From positions 1 to 64,000 of the forward strand of contig JAUVVB010000004.1 in NCBI GenBank assembly GCA_030604825.1: a stretch of 64,000 nucleotides of DNA, in the 5' to 3' direction. Every line of letters starts with the position of its first letter. Position 1 is the stretch's first letter. Below, piece after piece: positions 1 through 7,925 of the stretch. A program made the position numbers and the translations under genes. The notes under the pieces were generated by a model. That model ran no database searches. It saw only the letters and a list, made by a program, of their open reading frames with translations, and had not been told where the DNA came from. This DNA comes from Chloroflexota bacterium (GTDB lineage: Bacteria > Chloroflexota > Dehalococcoidia > E44-bin15).

Positions 1-859
1 CCTCGCTGACGATGCCGGCTAAGCTCTCATTCATGGTGGCTATCTCCGCAGATTCACGGATCCCGCTAGCGTCGAGGAGATAGAGGAAGCCCAAAGGCCT
101 GAAAGCCAGGTATTGGTGCAGCCATTCTTCCACTACGGCGTCTATGGTGTAGCGCAAGTCAGCATCCTCAACGATGGTGGTAGGATACGTGGCGGCGAAA
201 CCACCAAGCTCCACAACCAGCGATGACACGCCCAACTCATCGGTCTCAGACTCTATTTTCTCCTTGGCATCAAGGCTGAGGTCTTGGCTTAGCACAACCC
301 GGTGCGCCAGCTCTAGCCTATCCCTGGGGGAAATCACCAGCAAATGCGGTGGCGGTTCAAATTCAAAGTTCACTGGCGGGAATACAAACTTCAGCTGAAG
401 GTAGCTGTCCACGGGGTTAAGAATGCCTTCCTCGATCAGCACCTCCGTTATCTGCTTTTCCAATATCCCCTCAGCGGTATCCTCCAAGGCAGCTCTTCGT
501 TGTTGCAGGCGTTCTAGCTGGTCTTGCAAAAGGGCTAGATCGCTCTCCGATTCCAAAGCTTGAATTTGCCCAGCCAGAGAGAAATATTCGCTGACTATTT
601 GCGCTTCGTCACCGCTTACCTTCTCGCTGGGGAGGAAGACCAGCCTTAACTCATTGGCCAGGGTTCTAAGCTCCCACTTGAGAAGGCTGAAGCCGTAGGG
701 CTCTACTATGGAATGCAGTTGGCGGTCAAAATCTCCTGTAGAAAAAGCACAGCTTGCCACAAGCAAGATGCCTATGAGCAAGCTTAGCAATAGCGTCCTG
801 CCGAGCAGGGTAGCCCCTTTCTTTTGGCAGAGCCTCGCACCAGATGGATTAATAAACAT
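1..859 (-). CDS. Putative lipoprotein, C-terminus cut off by window edge
   Basis: An open frame of 286 codons runs off the left edge of the window. The N-terminus has basic residues, a hydrophobic stretch (about residues 22-36) and a lipobox ending L-V-A-S-C at Cys37, so I infer a membrane-anchored extracytoplasmic lipoprotein. A Leu/Gln/Arg-rich coiled-coil-like segment follows at roughly residues 100-130. The visible C-terminal part contains an E-E-W-L-H-Q-Y-L stretch, resembling conserved Chloroflexota hypothetical proteins, but I assign no function. The start ATG (complement of 857-859) lacks a clear Shine-Dalgarno sequence, so the exact start is uncertain. It lies 44 bases downstream of degV on the same strand. 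Confidence 0.6.
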   Translation of the reverse strand, partial: MFINPSGARLCQKKGATLLGRTLLLSLLIGILLVASCAFSTGDFDRQLHSIVEPYGFSLLKWELRTLANELRLVFLPSEKVSGDEAQIVSEYFSLAGQIQALESESDLALLQDQLERLQQRRAALEDTAEGILEKQITEVLIEEGILNPVDSYLQLKFVFPPVNFEFEPPPHLLVISPRDRLELAHRVVLSQDLSLDAKEKIESETDELGVSSLVVELGGFAATYPTTIVEDADLRYTIDAVVEEWLHQYLAFRPLGFLYLLDASGIRESAEIATMNESLAGIVSE

Positions 860-903
860 CGCCACTGATTGGGAGGGGGAAGGGAGCCAAAAAGTAAATT
901 ATT

Positions 904-1785
904 CTACGTGGGGGCAGGGGCCTCAGCATGAAAGCAAACCCCCACTACCCCAGGACCAGTGTGAGTGCCCATCACCGGAGTGAAGTCGGTCACGTAAAGC
1001 TCAGCGCAGTTAAACTGAGATTGGACGCGCTGCTTAAGCCTCTCTGCTTCTTCCGGCACATTGGCATGCATTACGAAAACGTGCACCGGGACGGTTGTTC
1101 CCACCCGCCCCTTCATTATCTCCAAGAGACGTTCTACCGCTTTGCGCTTGGTTCTAGTCCTTTCCGCCAGGGTCACCTCGCCCTTGGTTTCATTGGTGAT
1201 GCAAAGAATGGGCTTAACCCTGAGGATCGAGGCCGCCCAGGCTGCTGCTTTGGGCACACGACCACCCTTTGCCAGATAGTACAGGGTATCCAGCACGGCA
1301 AACAGGTTTACCTTTGTCATAACCCTCTCCGCTGCTTGGGTAACCTGAGCCAGGTCTCCTCCCGAAGCTGCCGCTTTAGCTGCTGCTAAGACGACAAGGC
1401 CCAGGGATGGTGCTGCAGTTAGAGAATCGATCACCTCTATTCTGGTCTGGGGAAGGACATCCTTAGCCATTTCCTTGGCCTGCATTGCTGAGTCGAACCC
1501 CATGCTCAGCTTGGAGGAAAGCGTGATGCAAACGATGTCGGCCGTCCCCTTGCTTTGTGACCGGTAGGCGTCCAAATAGACTGATGGAGGGGGAGCTGAC
1601 GTGGTGGGAAGCCTTTCTGCCCGCTCTAGGAGTCTAAAGAATTCACTGGCCGTTAGATCCACCCCGTCTAGATAAGCCTTGTCTTCGAATATGATCGTTA
1701 GCGGCACGACGAAGATTCCGTATTGCTCTATCAGTCCTGGTGGTACACAAGCCGTGCTGTCAGTGACGATGGCAACCCTTGGCAT
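904..1785 (-). CDS. degV: DegV family fatty-acid-binding protein
   Basis: This 293-residue protein belongs to the DegV/FakB family. These proteins bind a single fatty acid in a cleft and, in Firmicutes, present it to a fatty-acid kinase. The hallmark N-terminal T-D-S-T-A motif is at residues 8-12, the conserved T-T-S-A-P region follows near residue 60, and G-G-R-V-P-K-A appears mid-protein. The length matches the family (about 280-300). I chose the ATG at 1783-1785 because the protein begins there with the canonical M-P-R-V-A-I-V-T-D-S-T and AAAGGAG lies upstream. No fatty-acid kinase partner is visible nearby. Confidence 0.9.
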   Translation of the reverse strand: MPRVAIVTDSTACVPPGLIEQYGIFVVPLTIIFEDKAYLDGVDLTASEFFRLLERAERLPTTSAPPPSVYLDAYRSQSKGTADIVCITLSSKLSMGFDSAMQAKEMAKDVLPQTRIEVIDSLTAAPSLGLVVLAAAKAAASGGDLAQVTQAAERVMTKVNLFAVLDTLYYLAKGGRVPKAAAWAASILRVKPILCITNETKGEVTLAERTRTKRKAVERLLEIMKGRVGTTVPVHVFVMHANVPEEAERLKQRVQSQFNCAELYVTDFTPVMGTHTGPGVVGVCFHAEAPAPT

Positions 1786-1827
1786 AGAAGCTTCTCCTTT
1801 ATTTGTTTCAACGATATAATCGAACAA

Positions 1828-1856
1828 ATTATAACATAGCCGCACCTAGGGCGAAA
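1828..1856 (-). promoter_or_regulatory. Candidate promoter for degV
   Basis: On the minus strand, TATAAT (complement of 1828-1833) is preceded after 17 bases by TTTCGC (complement of 1851-1856). The -10 is perfect and the -35 is weak. It lies about 45 bases upstream of the degV start. Confidence 0.4.
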
Positions 1857-1904
1857 GCACGGAGGCAGGTTGAGATTCTTATAGAATTTTGGGGGAAGAC
1901 GCTC

Positions 1905-1933
1905 TTGACAAAAGACCCCCATCGTGGTATTAT
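1905..1933 (+). promoter_or_regulatory. Strong sigma-70-type promoter of the orphan RNA
   Basis: TTGACA (1905-1910), a 17-base spacer, then TATTAT (1928-1933). The predicted transcription start, about 1940-1942, coincides with the first base of the closing stem of the structured RNA that follows. No coding sequence lies downstream on this strand before a terminator-like T-run. Confidence 0.8.
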
Positions 1934-1940
1934 TTTTGTC

Positions 1941-2052
1941 GGCCCTGAGTAGTCAGGCTAAAGAACCGGGACCGAACCGAGGTAGCACGCGAAAGCGGTG
2001 TGAAGCGGAGGTGAGGGTCCCGGGAACGGCAAGGCTACTCAGGGCGTTTTTT
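1941..2052 (+). ncRNA. Unassigned structured non-coding RNA (~110 nt)
   Basis: This interval has the layout of a free-standing RNA gene: a near-consensus promoter, a highly structured body and a T6 run. The 5' end (1942-1952) pairs perfectly over 11 bp with the 3' end (2035-2045), which is followed by TTTTTT at 2047-2052. Inside, CCGGGACC (1966-1973) pairs with GGTCCCGG (2016-2023), and a GAAA tetraloop capped by C-G pairs sits at 1988-1997. No open reading frame fits. I compared it by eye with the small SRP RNA, 6S RNA, T-box leaders, glycine, TPP, SAM, c-di-GMP and c-di-AMP riboswitches and found no match to their conserved cores. It lies between degV and the HPRT fusion gene, both on the opposite strand, so it is not their 5' leader. 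Confidence 0.7.
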
Positions 2053-2101
2053 AGGCGTTTCCTTCGCCCCCTTGTGTCAGGCTTTAGCTGAAGCCCTGCC
2101 G

Positions 2102-3556
2102 CTATTTTGCCTCGGTTGGAGATGGGGTGACAATCCCAATAAAGGGTAGATTCCTGAACTCCCCGTTATAGTCCAAACCATATCCCACCACGAACTCGTC
2201 GGGGACCTCAAAGCCAATATACTTAAGGGGCACATCCACCAGTCGGCGCACTCTCTTGTCCAGCAGGGTACACACCTCGAGACTGGCCGGGTTACGTGCC
2301 GCGAGGTAATGCAGCACATAGTTCAGCGTCATGCCGGTGTCTACGATGTCCTCGACCATGATCACGTCAAGCCCAGCTATGCTTCTATCCAGGTCCTTGA
2401 TGATTCTTACACTCTCCGTCTCCTGGTCACCGTAATAGGAAATGGCCATAAAATCCACGCTTACCGGCAGTGAGATATTGCGCATCAGGTCCGGCATGAA
2501 ACACACTACACCCTTGAGGATGCCTATCAGTAGAGGACTCCGTCCTGCATAGTCACCAGAGATCGCCTTTCCCAACTGACGCACCCTTCTCTGTATTTGA
2601 GGGGCGCTGAGTAAGATCCTTTCCACATTTACCTCGGCCCGGCCCAAAGGCCCATATCCGTACTTTGCCAGCAGGCGATGATAATCCCTCTTGGTGAGGA
2701 GCTTGATATTGACCTCGGGGTAGAGCTCCTTCAGGCGACGCAGCTTGCGGGTCTTTTCCCTGATGAGCTCCTGCTTCATGGTAGTGAGTTCTACGTAAAG
2801 GTCCAGTTCAGGCAGGTAAAAATCTGGAGTGAACATCTCCTTTACCTTGTCCCCATCCCACTCCAGGGGGAAGGAGCGGGGCTCATACATCCACTGTATC
2901 TTGTAGAAGTCAAGGAGCCTGGCAAACTCCTCCTCAGAAGGATGGGAAAAGGAGATAGGTCTAATCAGATCCTGTGCCAGTCTCGGTACATCGGGTTGGG
3001 AGAACATTGCATCCCTTGCTGCCTCTAGCTCGCGGAGCTGGGCATTTTCTACAGCAACGGCGGCGAGACCAGCCACCGCTGTGAGGAACGCAATGTCGTC
3101 GGTGGAGAAATGGCGGTGCTCACGGGTGTATACCCTTAGCGCGCCGATAATGCTGCCCCTTTGCCTCAGCGGCACGCTGACCATGGAGGCAATCCCCTGG
3201 CGTTGTGCCATTTCCCTGTATTGGACTCGAGGGTCGGTGGCGGCATCGAGCACGGTTACCACTTTGCCCTCGAGGGTATCGCCCAAGCTTTTATCCGCAT
3301 CGAGGAAGCCTTTTCGTAGATACCAATCGCTGAGCCCATGGGAGACGGCGTGCAACAAGCGTCGGCTTGCGGCATCGAAAAGCAGCACTGAGCAGCCTGA
3401 GGATTTCATTGCTGAGGCAGTCTTCTTGGCCATAGTGGCTAGGGTGTCTCTCAACGTGTCGCCGGAGACAGCTTCAGTGGCCAGTTCCTGAAGCACTTGA
3501 TAGTAAGCGGCAACATGCTGTCCCATGGTCGTGCCCTCGCCAAACGAGTTCAACAT
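2102..3556 (-). CDS. GAF - nuclease-like - hypoxanthine phosphoribosyltransferase fusion protein
   Basis: This 484-residue protein has three parts. Residues about 15-180 look like a GAF sensor domain. Residues about 200-300 resemble a VSR/PD-(D/E)xK-type fold, with E210, T-P-D-F at 243-246 and V-E-L at 255-257; the canonical Lys after the last Glu is missing, although K261 is near. Residues about 310-484 are a hypoxanthine-guanine phosphoribosyltransferase with the PRPP loop V-E-D-I-V-D-T-G (401-408) and the purine-binding G-L-D-Y-N-G-E region (460-466). Stand-alone HPRTs have about 180 residues, so the first 300 are an addition. Purine salvage is a confident role for the C-terminus; ligand-controlled or nucleic-acid-linked regulation by the other domains is inference. 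AGGAGG lies nine bases before the start. Confidence 0.85.
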   Translation of the reverse strand: MLNSFGEGTTMGQHVAAYYQVLQELATEAVSGDTLRDTLATMAKKTASAMKSSGCSVLLFDAASRRLLHAVSHGLSDWYLRKGFLDADKSLGDTLEGKVVTVLDAATDPRVQYREMAQRQGIASMVSVPLRQRGSIIGALRVYTREHRHFSTDDIAFLTAVAGLAAVAVENAQLRELEAARDAMFSQPDVPRLAQDLIRPISFSHPSEEEFARLLDFYKIQWMYEPRSFPLEWDGDKVKEMFTPDFYLPELDLYVELTTMKQELIREKTRKLRRLKELYPEVNIKLLTKRDYHRLLAKYGYGPLGRAEVNVERILLSAPQIQRRVRQLGKAISGDYAGRSPLLIGILKGVVCFMPDLMRNISLPVSVDFMAISYYGDQETESVRIIKDLDRSIAGLDVIMVEDIVDTGMTLNYVLHYLAARNPASLEVCTLLDKRVRRLVDVPLKYIGFEVPDEFVVGYGLDYNGEFRNLPFIGIVTPSPTEAK

Positions 3557-3654
3557 AACTCTAGCCCTCCTGGACTCCAGATGTCAAGTCTGGCATTTGC
3601 GCCAGAAAGGCCTTTGCCCAGGGGCAAGCCAGGCGAAGTTGTTAGAGGAGGTTA

Positions 3655-3683
3655 TTGCGCTAGACGGCATTTGCTTGTATAAT
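3655..3683 (+). promoter_or_regulatory. Promoter of tRNA-Glu
   Basis: TTGCGC (3655-3660), a 17-base spacer ending in TG (extended -10), and TATAAT (3678-3683). The predicted start lies about 48 bases before the mature tRNA 5' end. Confidence 0.6.
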
Positions 3684-3737
3684 CCCATACGGGTCTGGCA
3701 GTTAGTTCTTGCTTTCATCCCGAGGGGCCAGCATTTT

Positions 3738-3814
3738 GGCGCATTCGTCTAGGGGTTTAGGACACCTCCCTCTCAAGGAGGAGATCGCGGGTTCGAATCC
3801 CGCATGCGCCACCA
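3738..3814 (+). tRNA. tRNA-Glu (anticodon CUC)
   Basis: Full cloverleaf. The acceptor stem GGCGCAT pairs with ATGCGCC, the anticodon stem CCTCC/GGAGG encloses the loop C-T-C-T-C-A-A giving anticodon CUC, and the T-loop GTTCGAATC is canonical. The 3' CCA is encoded (3812-3814). Confidence 0.95.
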
Positions 3815-3940
3815 ACAAAGCTGAGTGAGCTATGGACGTCGGGCACAGCAACATAGTTGGTTTGTGATAACATCCTTGTCACAAAACCGTCCCTGAGGGA
3901 GGAGGCGCGGGGCTACATCATCAGCCTAAAGGCATCAGGG

Positions 3941-4138
3941 CTATCTCCTCGTCCTCCTGCTGATGGCGGCAGCTAGCGGCGCTATCACCAGCCAGAGGGC
4001 AATGGTAACCACCATAGCATTAAGATAGCCTATGGTGTCCGCTCCAAACCAGGGAGCGATAATGCCCCAAAATAGCATGGCGAGGAAGGAGCTGAAAAAG
4101 AAGCCACCGACTGCAGTGGGGATAGCAAAATAACCCAT
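3941..4138 (-). CDS. Small two-helix membrane protein
   Basis: A 65-residue protein with two predicted transmembrane helices (about residues 9-29 and 38-58) and a basic C-terminal tail S-R-R-T-R-R. A strong ribosome-binding site, AAAGGAGG, lies a few bases before the ATG. It follows the DUF4389 gene on the same strand at 161 bases and may be cotranscribed. I do not recognise a family. The translation signal and hydrophobic pattern support a real gene. Confidence 0.65.
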   Translation of the reverse strand: MGYFAIPTAVGGFFFSSFLAMLFWGIIAPWFGADTIGYLNAMVVTIALWLVIAPLAAAISRRTRR

Positions 4139-4299
4139 TGTTTAACCTCCTTTATCCATTTCATTTCTGCTCGCATCCTCGACCGGGACCTGCACCCACG
4201 GCCATCAAGATTCAGCGGCCGTTTCGATATTTACCTTCACTAGGATCATCCCAATCGGTCTTCAGGTGAGAGAGAACTTTGCCAGCCTGTCGACCAGCG

Positions 4300-4917
4300 C
4301 TAATCCCAAAGGCGGAACGGCGGGTATTGGTCTGTCATCAGCGCCGCGTAGGCCCAAACGCGGTATGTCCAGCGGTTCATGCCCACCACGAAGTTGAAAA
4401 TGTCCTTAGGATACTTGCCGGTAAATAGCAATGCTACTCCAGCAAAGATGGCGAAGACAAACACCAAGCCACTATATCGGGACCACCCCCAGCCTCCCTG
4501 GAAGATGCCAACCACGATGTAATGGGGAATGGCCAACAGCCACCACTTGACTAGTACCAGCCCGCGGGAGAGTCTCTCTGGATAGGGCACGTCCAAATCA
4601 GCAGGGTAGCCACCCGCTTTGAGGGTAAAGGGTGGATATTTGTCAGTGCCCAGGGCTTGATAGCTGTAAAAGCCTACACGCCATGTCCAGCGCAGAACCC
4701 CTACGTTGAAGTCAAACAGTGTCTTTGGGTACTTCGCAGTGAACAGGATAGCAAAGAAGGCTATAATACTCACCACTACAAAGGCTATCCACAGGAACAT
4801 CAACACGATGTAATGTGGTATTGCCAACAACCACTTGATTAGCCACCAACCGCGAGCCGGTGGCTCCGTAAGTTCGCCCACGACGGAGACTGGATAGGCT
4901 ATCTGTTCTTGTGACAT
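4300..4917 (-). CDS. DUF4389 family membrane protein, tandem duplication
   Basis: The 205 residues contain two similar halves (about 1-95 and 105-205). Each has W-W-L-(I/L)-K-W/K-W-W-L-L followed by A-I-P-H-Y-I-V, then a transmembrane stretch, then K-Y-P-K and a W-T-(W/Y)-R-V region ending in D-(K/Q)-Y-P-P-F. This is the DUF4389 pattern. Family function is unknown; it is common in Actinobacteria and Chloroflexota. About four transmembrane segments are predicted. TGAGGAGG precedes the ATG, and a perfect-consensus promoter lies upstream (4947-4975). It is divergent from the ATPase operon. Confidence 0.88.
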   Translation of the reverse strand: MSQEQIAYPVSVVGELTEPPARGWWLIKWLLAIPHYIVLMFLWIAFVVVSIIAFFAILFTAKYPKTLFDFNVGVLRWTWRVGFYSYQALGTDKYPPFTLKAGGYPADLDVPYPERLSRGLVLVKWWLLAIPHYIVVGIFQGGWGWSRYSGLVFVFAIFAGVALLFTGKYPKDIFNFVVGMNRWTYRVWAYAALMTDQYPPFRLWD

Positions 4918-4946
4918 TGACTACCTCCTCAAACGTGATGGCGGGC

Positions 4947-4975
4947 ATTATAAGCGGCGGAAGGACTCCTGTCAA
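4947..4975 (-). promoter_or_regulatory. Perfect-consensus promoter for the DUF4389 gene
   Basis: Minus-strand TTGACA (complement of 4970-4975), exactly 17 bases, then TATAAT (complement of 4947-4952), about 30 bases upstream of the ATG. Confidence 0.8.
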
Positions 4976-5048
4976 GTCCACCATGAGCTGAAAGCTCAAC
5001 GCTGCTTCTATGATAGAGGTGTGCAATGTCGGAGATAAACATCGACTT

Positions 5049-5078
5049 TGACTAGGCGGGTTAGAAGCGTGTATAATC
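5049..5078 (+). promoter_or_regulatory. Promoter of the A/V-type ATPase operon
   Basis: TTGACT (5049-5054), an 18-base spacer and TATAAT (5073-5078). The predicted start near 5085 leaves a leader of about 50 bases before the first gene. It is divergent from the DUF4389 promoter about 75 bases away. Confidence 0.75.
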
Positions 5079-5135
5079 TGAGCGCGTTGGGAGATGGGAG
5101 TATTCAAATTCAGATAAGCGCTAGATAGGTGTGCT

Positions 5136-5456
5136 ATGTCCCTGGAAGAAGTGGCTCGCACTGTGGAAACCATCGAGGCTGAAGCCGAAAAGGTGCTTGA
5201 GGGGGCCAGAACCAAAGCCACCGAGATTCTGCTTAAAGCCAAAGAGGAAGCCGACAAGATCCTCTCCTCCGAATTGCCCGTGGCGGAAGTCAAGATAGAG
5301 TGCGAGAAGACCATACATAAGGCTGGAGAAGAAGCTGACAAGAAGGTCGAAGATTCGAGAAGGAAAGCCTCTGAGATTAGAGCCAATGCCGAGAGAAAGC
5401 TGGAAGAAATTTCACAGCGCATTGTGCGGATCATTACCGGGGCAGACTTAAAATGA
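5136..5456 (+). CDS. atpH: A/V-type ATPase subunit H/G (peripheral stalk)
   Basis: A 106-residue protein that is almost entirely charged coiled coil, rich in Glu, Lys and Ala with no hydrophobic segment. It matches the archaeal AhaH (V-ATPase G) stalk subunit that pairs with subunit E and links the catalytic head to subunit I. It is the first gene of the operon, as in Methanosarcina (aha H-I-K-E-C-F-A-B-D). Its stop overlaps the start of the subunit I gene by ATGA. Identification rests on composition, length and position, since this subunit is poorly conserved. Confidence 0.82.
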   Translation: MSLEEVARTVETIEAEAEKVLEGARTKATEILLKAKEEADKILSSELPVAEVKIECEKTIHKAGEEADKKVEDSRRKASEIRANAERKLEEISQRIVRIITGADLK

Positions 5457-7438
5457 TGCCCGTAATCCTCAATACGCCGGAACCCATGATCAAGGTTCGA
5501 GTGATCACGATGAAGGATTACTCGGAGAAGGCTCTTAAGACCCTGCATAGATTGGGGGTACTTCATGTTGAGGAGAGTGAAGCGTTAGAGCCCATAGATA
5601 GAGCAGCCATTGAACAACAACGAAGGGAAGTCAGCGAGCTAGCAACATGCATTGACAATTTGCTGGCTTATATCCCGGAGGCAGAGAGGGTGTCTCTGGG
5701 AGAGGGCGTTGAAGTAATATATGCTCGACCTTTCAATGAACTCGATACTGAAGTACGGTCATTATGGGACAGGCTTAACCGCCTTTACCACAAGACCGTT
5801 GGCCCTAGCGAGGAGCTTAAGCGGTTAACGGAACTGAAGGGGTATCTTGAATCGCTTGCCCAGCATACAGACCTCAGCCTGAGAGACCTGAACTTTTCCG
5901 GGAAATACCTCTGTGCCAGGGTTCTCGTGCTTCCAAGTAAGTCATTTGAAACCTCATACGATGGGCTTAAGGACTACCTTTTCGCAAGCACTGTTGCCCC
6001 CGGGGAAAGCGAGACCGTTCTCCATGTAATTGCCAGGGCCCAAGACCAGCGGGTCATTGAGTCCGTGGTTGCCGATGCCGGGGGCAGAATCCTTCAACTG
6101 CCGGATGAGGATTTAACCCTGAGGGAATTCCTTGAGGTGGCCGAAGACAAAATCCGTAGCCTCGAAGCGGAGCTGGCAAAACTAAATGGGGAGCTCCACA
6201 GCAAAGTAGGGGAGGACCTGGAGAGAATGGCTCTTCTAAAAGGGGTGCTCACGGCAGAGAATGAGAGGCTTTCGGTTCTGGAAAAGGCCTGTGAGGCGAA
6301 GTATGTGACCCTGACTGAAGGCTGGATCCCGGAGAGCAACGTTGAGTTTGCCATCTCTGAAGTCAAAGATAGCATAGACTACGCGTTCATTGACACCAGG
6401 AAACCTGGGCCGCAGGAGGAGCCCCCCACCGAGCTTAAGAACCCGCGTGGGTTGAAGCCGTTCCAGGTCATCACCAACCTCTTTGGCTCCCCGAAATATA
6501 GAGAATGGGATCCGACACCGCTAATAGCCTATTCGTTCGCCGTTTTCTACGGCCTCATGCTGTGTGATGTGGTTTATGCTATCGGGGTAATGCTGGTGGC
6601 AAGGTTTGGCCTGCGCATCTTCGTTGACGATCCCAATACCGAGGGGTTTAAGCTATTCCAACGGGTACTATATATCAGCAGCGGCGTTGCCCTGGTCCTT
6701 GGCCTGCTTACCGGGGCATATCTGGGAGATGTTTACCGTTTCTTCGGAATCGAGAGCATGGCACTGGCAGAATCGATAAAAGGAGTGCTTGGCGACCCCA
6801 TCTCCTTCATCATCCTTGCCATCGCACTAGGCCTGGTTCACGTAAATATAGCCCATGTCCTGGGATTCATTAAAGGGTTCAGAGAAAGGCAAAAGGGCGT
6901 AGTGGTCAATAAGGTCGGCCTCTTTGCCCTCCAGCTCTTCGGCATTCCCCTGATCCTGCGGTGGTTGTTCGATGTATCCCTGCCGCTGAGCGCTGGGGTG
7001 TATTCCATCTTCATGTACATTGTGCTCGCCAGCGTGGTGGTCATCATCGTCTCCGCCTTCATGCAGCGGGGTGGCCTGGGGGCCATCTTCTGGCTCTTCG
7101 ACATGACTGGCCTTTTAGGCGACGTTATGTCGTACTCCAGGCTGGCGGGAGTGGGCCTGGCCACATTTTACCTGGCATCCAGTTTCAATATGCTGGCGGA
7201 ATTGTTCTACGAGATGATACCGGGTGTGGCCGGAGTCCTCATCGGTGGCCTTCTAGCGATTCTAGTCTTGGCCTTTGGACATGCCATCAACCTAGTCCTC
7301 AGCGGTCTCACCGCCTTTATACACTCCCTTAGGCTGTGTTATGTGGAATTCCTATTCAAGTTTTTCGAGGGAGGTGGTAGGGAATACAGTCCCTTTAAGT
7401 TGAGGGCCCCAGCGACTGTAATGGTCGGGGCAAAATGA
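5453..7438 (+). CDS. atpI: A/V-type ATPase subunit I (membrane stator, a-subunit equivalent)
   Basis: 661 residues, the usual size for this subunit. Residues 1 to about 350 form a soluble arm with coiled-coil stretches (around 75-110 and 225-290), ending in a conserved V-T-L-T-E-G-W-I-P segment. The C-terminal part has about seven to eight transmembrane helices beginning near residue 350 (L-I-A-Y-S-F-A-V-F-Y-G) and forms the ion half-channels against the K ring. The D-V-M-S-Y-S-R-L-A-G-V-G-L-A and G-H-A-I-N-L-V-L motifs are characteristic. The start codon overlaps the preceding stop (ATGA). Confidence 0.95.
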   Translation: MMPVILNTPEPMIKVRVITMKDYSEKALKTLHRLGVLHVEESEALEPIDRAAIEQQRREVSELATCIDNLLAYIPEAERVSLGEGVEVIYARPFNELDTEVRSLWDRLNRLYHKTVGPSEELKRLTELKGYLESLAQHTDLSLRDLNFSGKYLCARVLVLPSKSFETSYDGLKDYLFASTVAPGESETVLHVIARAQDQRVIESVVADAGGRILQLPDEDLTLREFLEVAEDKIRSLEAELAKLNGELHSKVGEDLERMALLKGVLTAENERLSVLEKACEAKYVTLTEGWIPESNVEFAISEVKDSIDYAFIDTRKPGPQEEPPTELKNPRGLKPFQVITNLFGSPKYREWDPTPLIAYSFAVFYGLMLCDVVYAIGVMLVARFGLRIFVDDPNTEGFKLFQRVLYISSGVALVLGLLTGAYLGDVYRFFGIESMALAESIKGVLGDPISFIILAIALGLVHVNIAHVLGFIKGFRERQKGVVVNKVGLFALQLFGIPLILRWLFDVSLPLSAGVYSIFMYIVLASVVVIIVSAFMQRGGLGAIFWLFDMTGLLGDVMSYSRLAGVGLATFYLASSFNMLAELFYEMIPGVAGVLIGGLLAILVLAFGHAINLVLSGLTAFIHSLRLCYVEFLFKFFEGGGREYSPFKLRAPATVMVGAK

Positions 7439-7451
7439 AAGGAGGCGAAAT

Positions 7452-7916
7452 ATGGATCCCGCATCCTGGGCAACCCTCGGTGGTGCGTTAGCCCTTGCCG
7501 GTGGCCTATTGGGCTCCGCCATCGGGATAGCCATTGCTGCATCGGCTGGCCTGGCTACCTTATCTGAAGACTCTGGGCAGTTCCGGAATGTGATAATACT
7601 TTCCTCACTGCCGATGACGCAGTCCTTTTACGGGCTCATAGTGATGATACTGGTACTGACATCGATAATCCCAAATTTACCGGCCGAAGGCAGCGGCGGT
7701 TTCATGGTGTTGGGCGTCTGCCTAATAGCTACCTTTGCCTTTGCTGCCTCGGCAATATACCAGGGTTCAGTTTGCGCCTCGGGTAACTCGCTCCTACCCA
7801 AGACGAAAGGGGGGATATTGACCTCCTCCATGATGCTAGCGGTGTTCGTTGAGTTGATAGCCGTGCTGGGATTGGTGTTTACCATAATGGCATTCACCCT
7901 GGTGGGAGTCATGTAG
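7452..7916 (+). CDS. atpK: A/V-type ATPase subunit K (rotor ring proteolipid), Na+-type binding residues
   Basis: 154 residues with four transmembrane helices (two fused hairpins), the double-size proteolipid that forms the rotor ring. The first hairpin has L-P-M-T-Q (L53, T56, Q57) and no carboxylate at that site. The second has Q104 (I-Y-Q-G) and the essential ion-binding glutamate E134 (F-V-E-L-I). These correspond to L61, T64, Q65, Q110 and E139 that hold Na+ in Enterococcus hirae NtpK, so I infer Na+ coupling. One carboxylate per four-helix subunit also implies the V-type gear ratio. GGAGG lies ahead of the ATG. Confidence 0.95.
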   Translation: MDPASWATLGGALALAGGLLGSAIGIAIAASAGLATLSEDSGQFRNVIILSSLPMTQSFYGLIVMILVLTSIIPNLPAEGSGGFMVLGVCLIATFAFAASAIYQGSVCASGNSLLPKTKGGILTSSMMLAVFVELIAVLGLVFTIMAFTLVGVM

Positions 7917-7925
7917 AGGTGCTTT

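Noticed and set aside
1941-2052. Possible T-box leader or SRP RNA
   Set aside because: A weak resemblance to the T-box antiterminator (GAGGTAGCAC) is not accompanied by a specifier loop or a downstream aminoacyl-tRNA gene, and the SRP domain IV core is absent.
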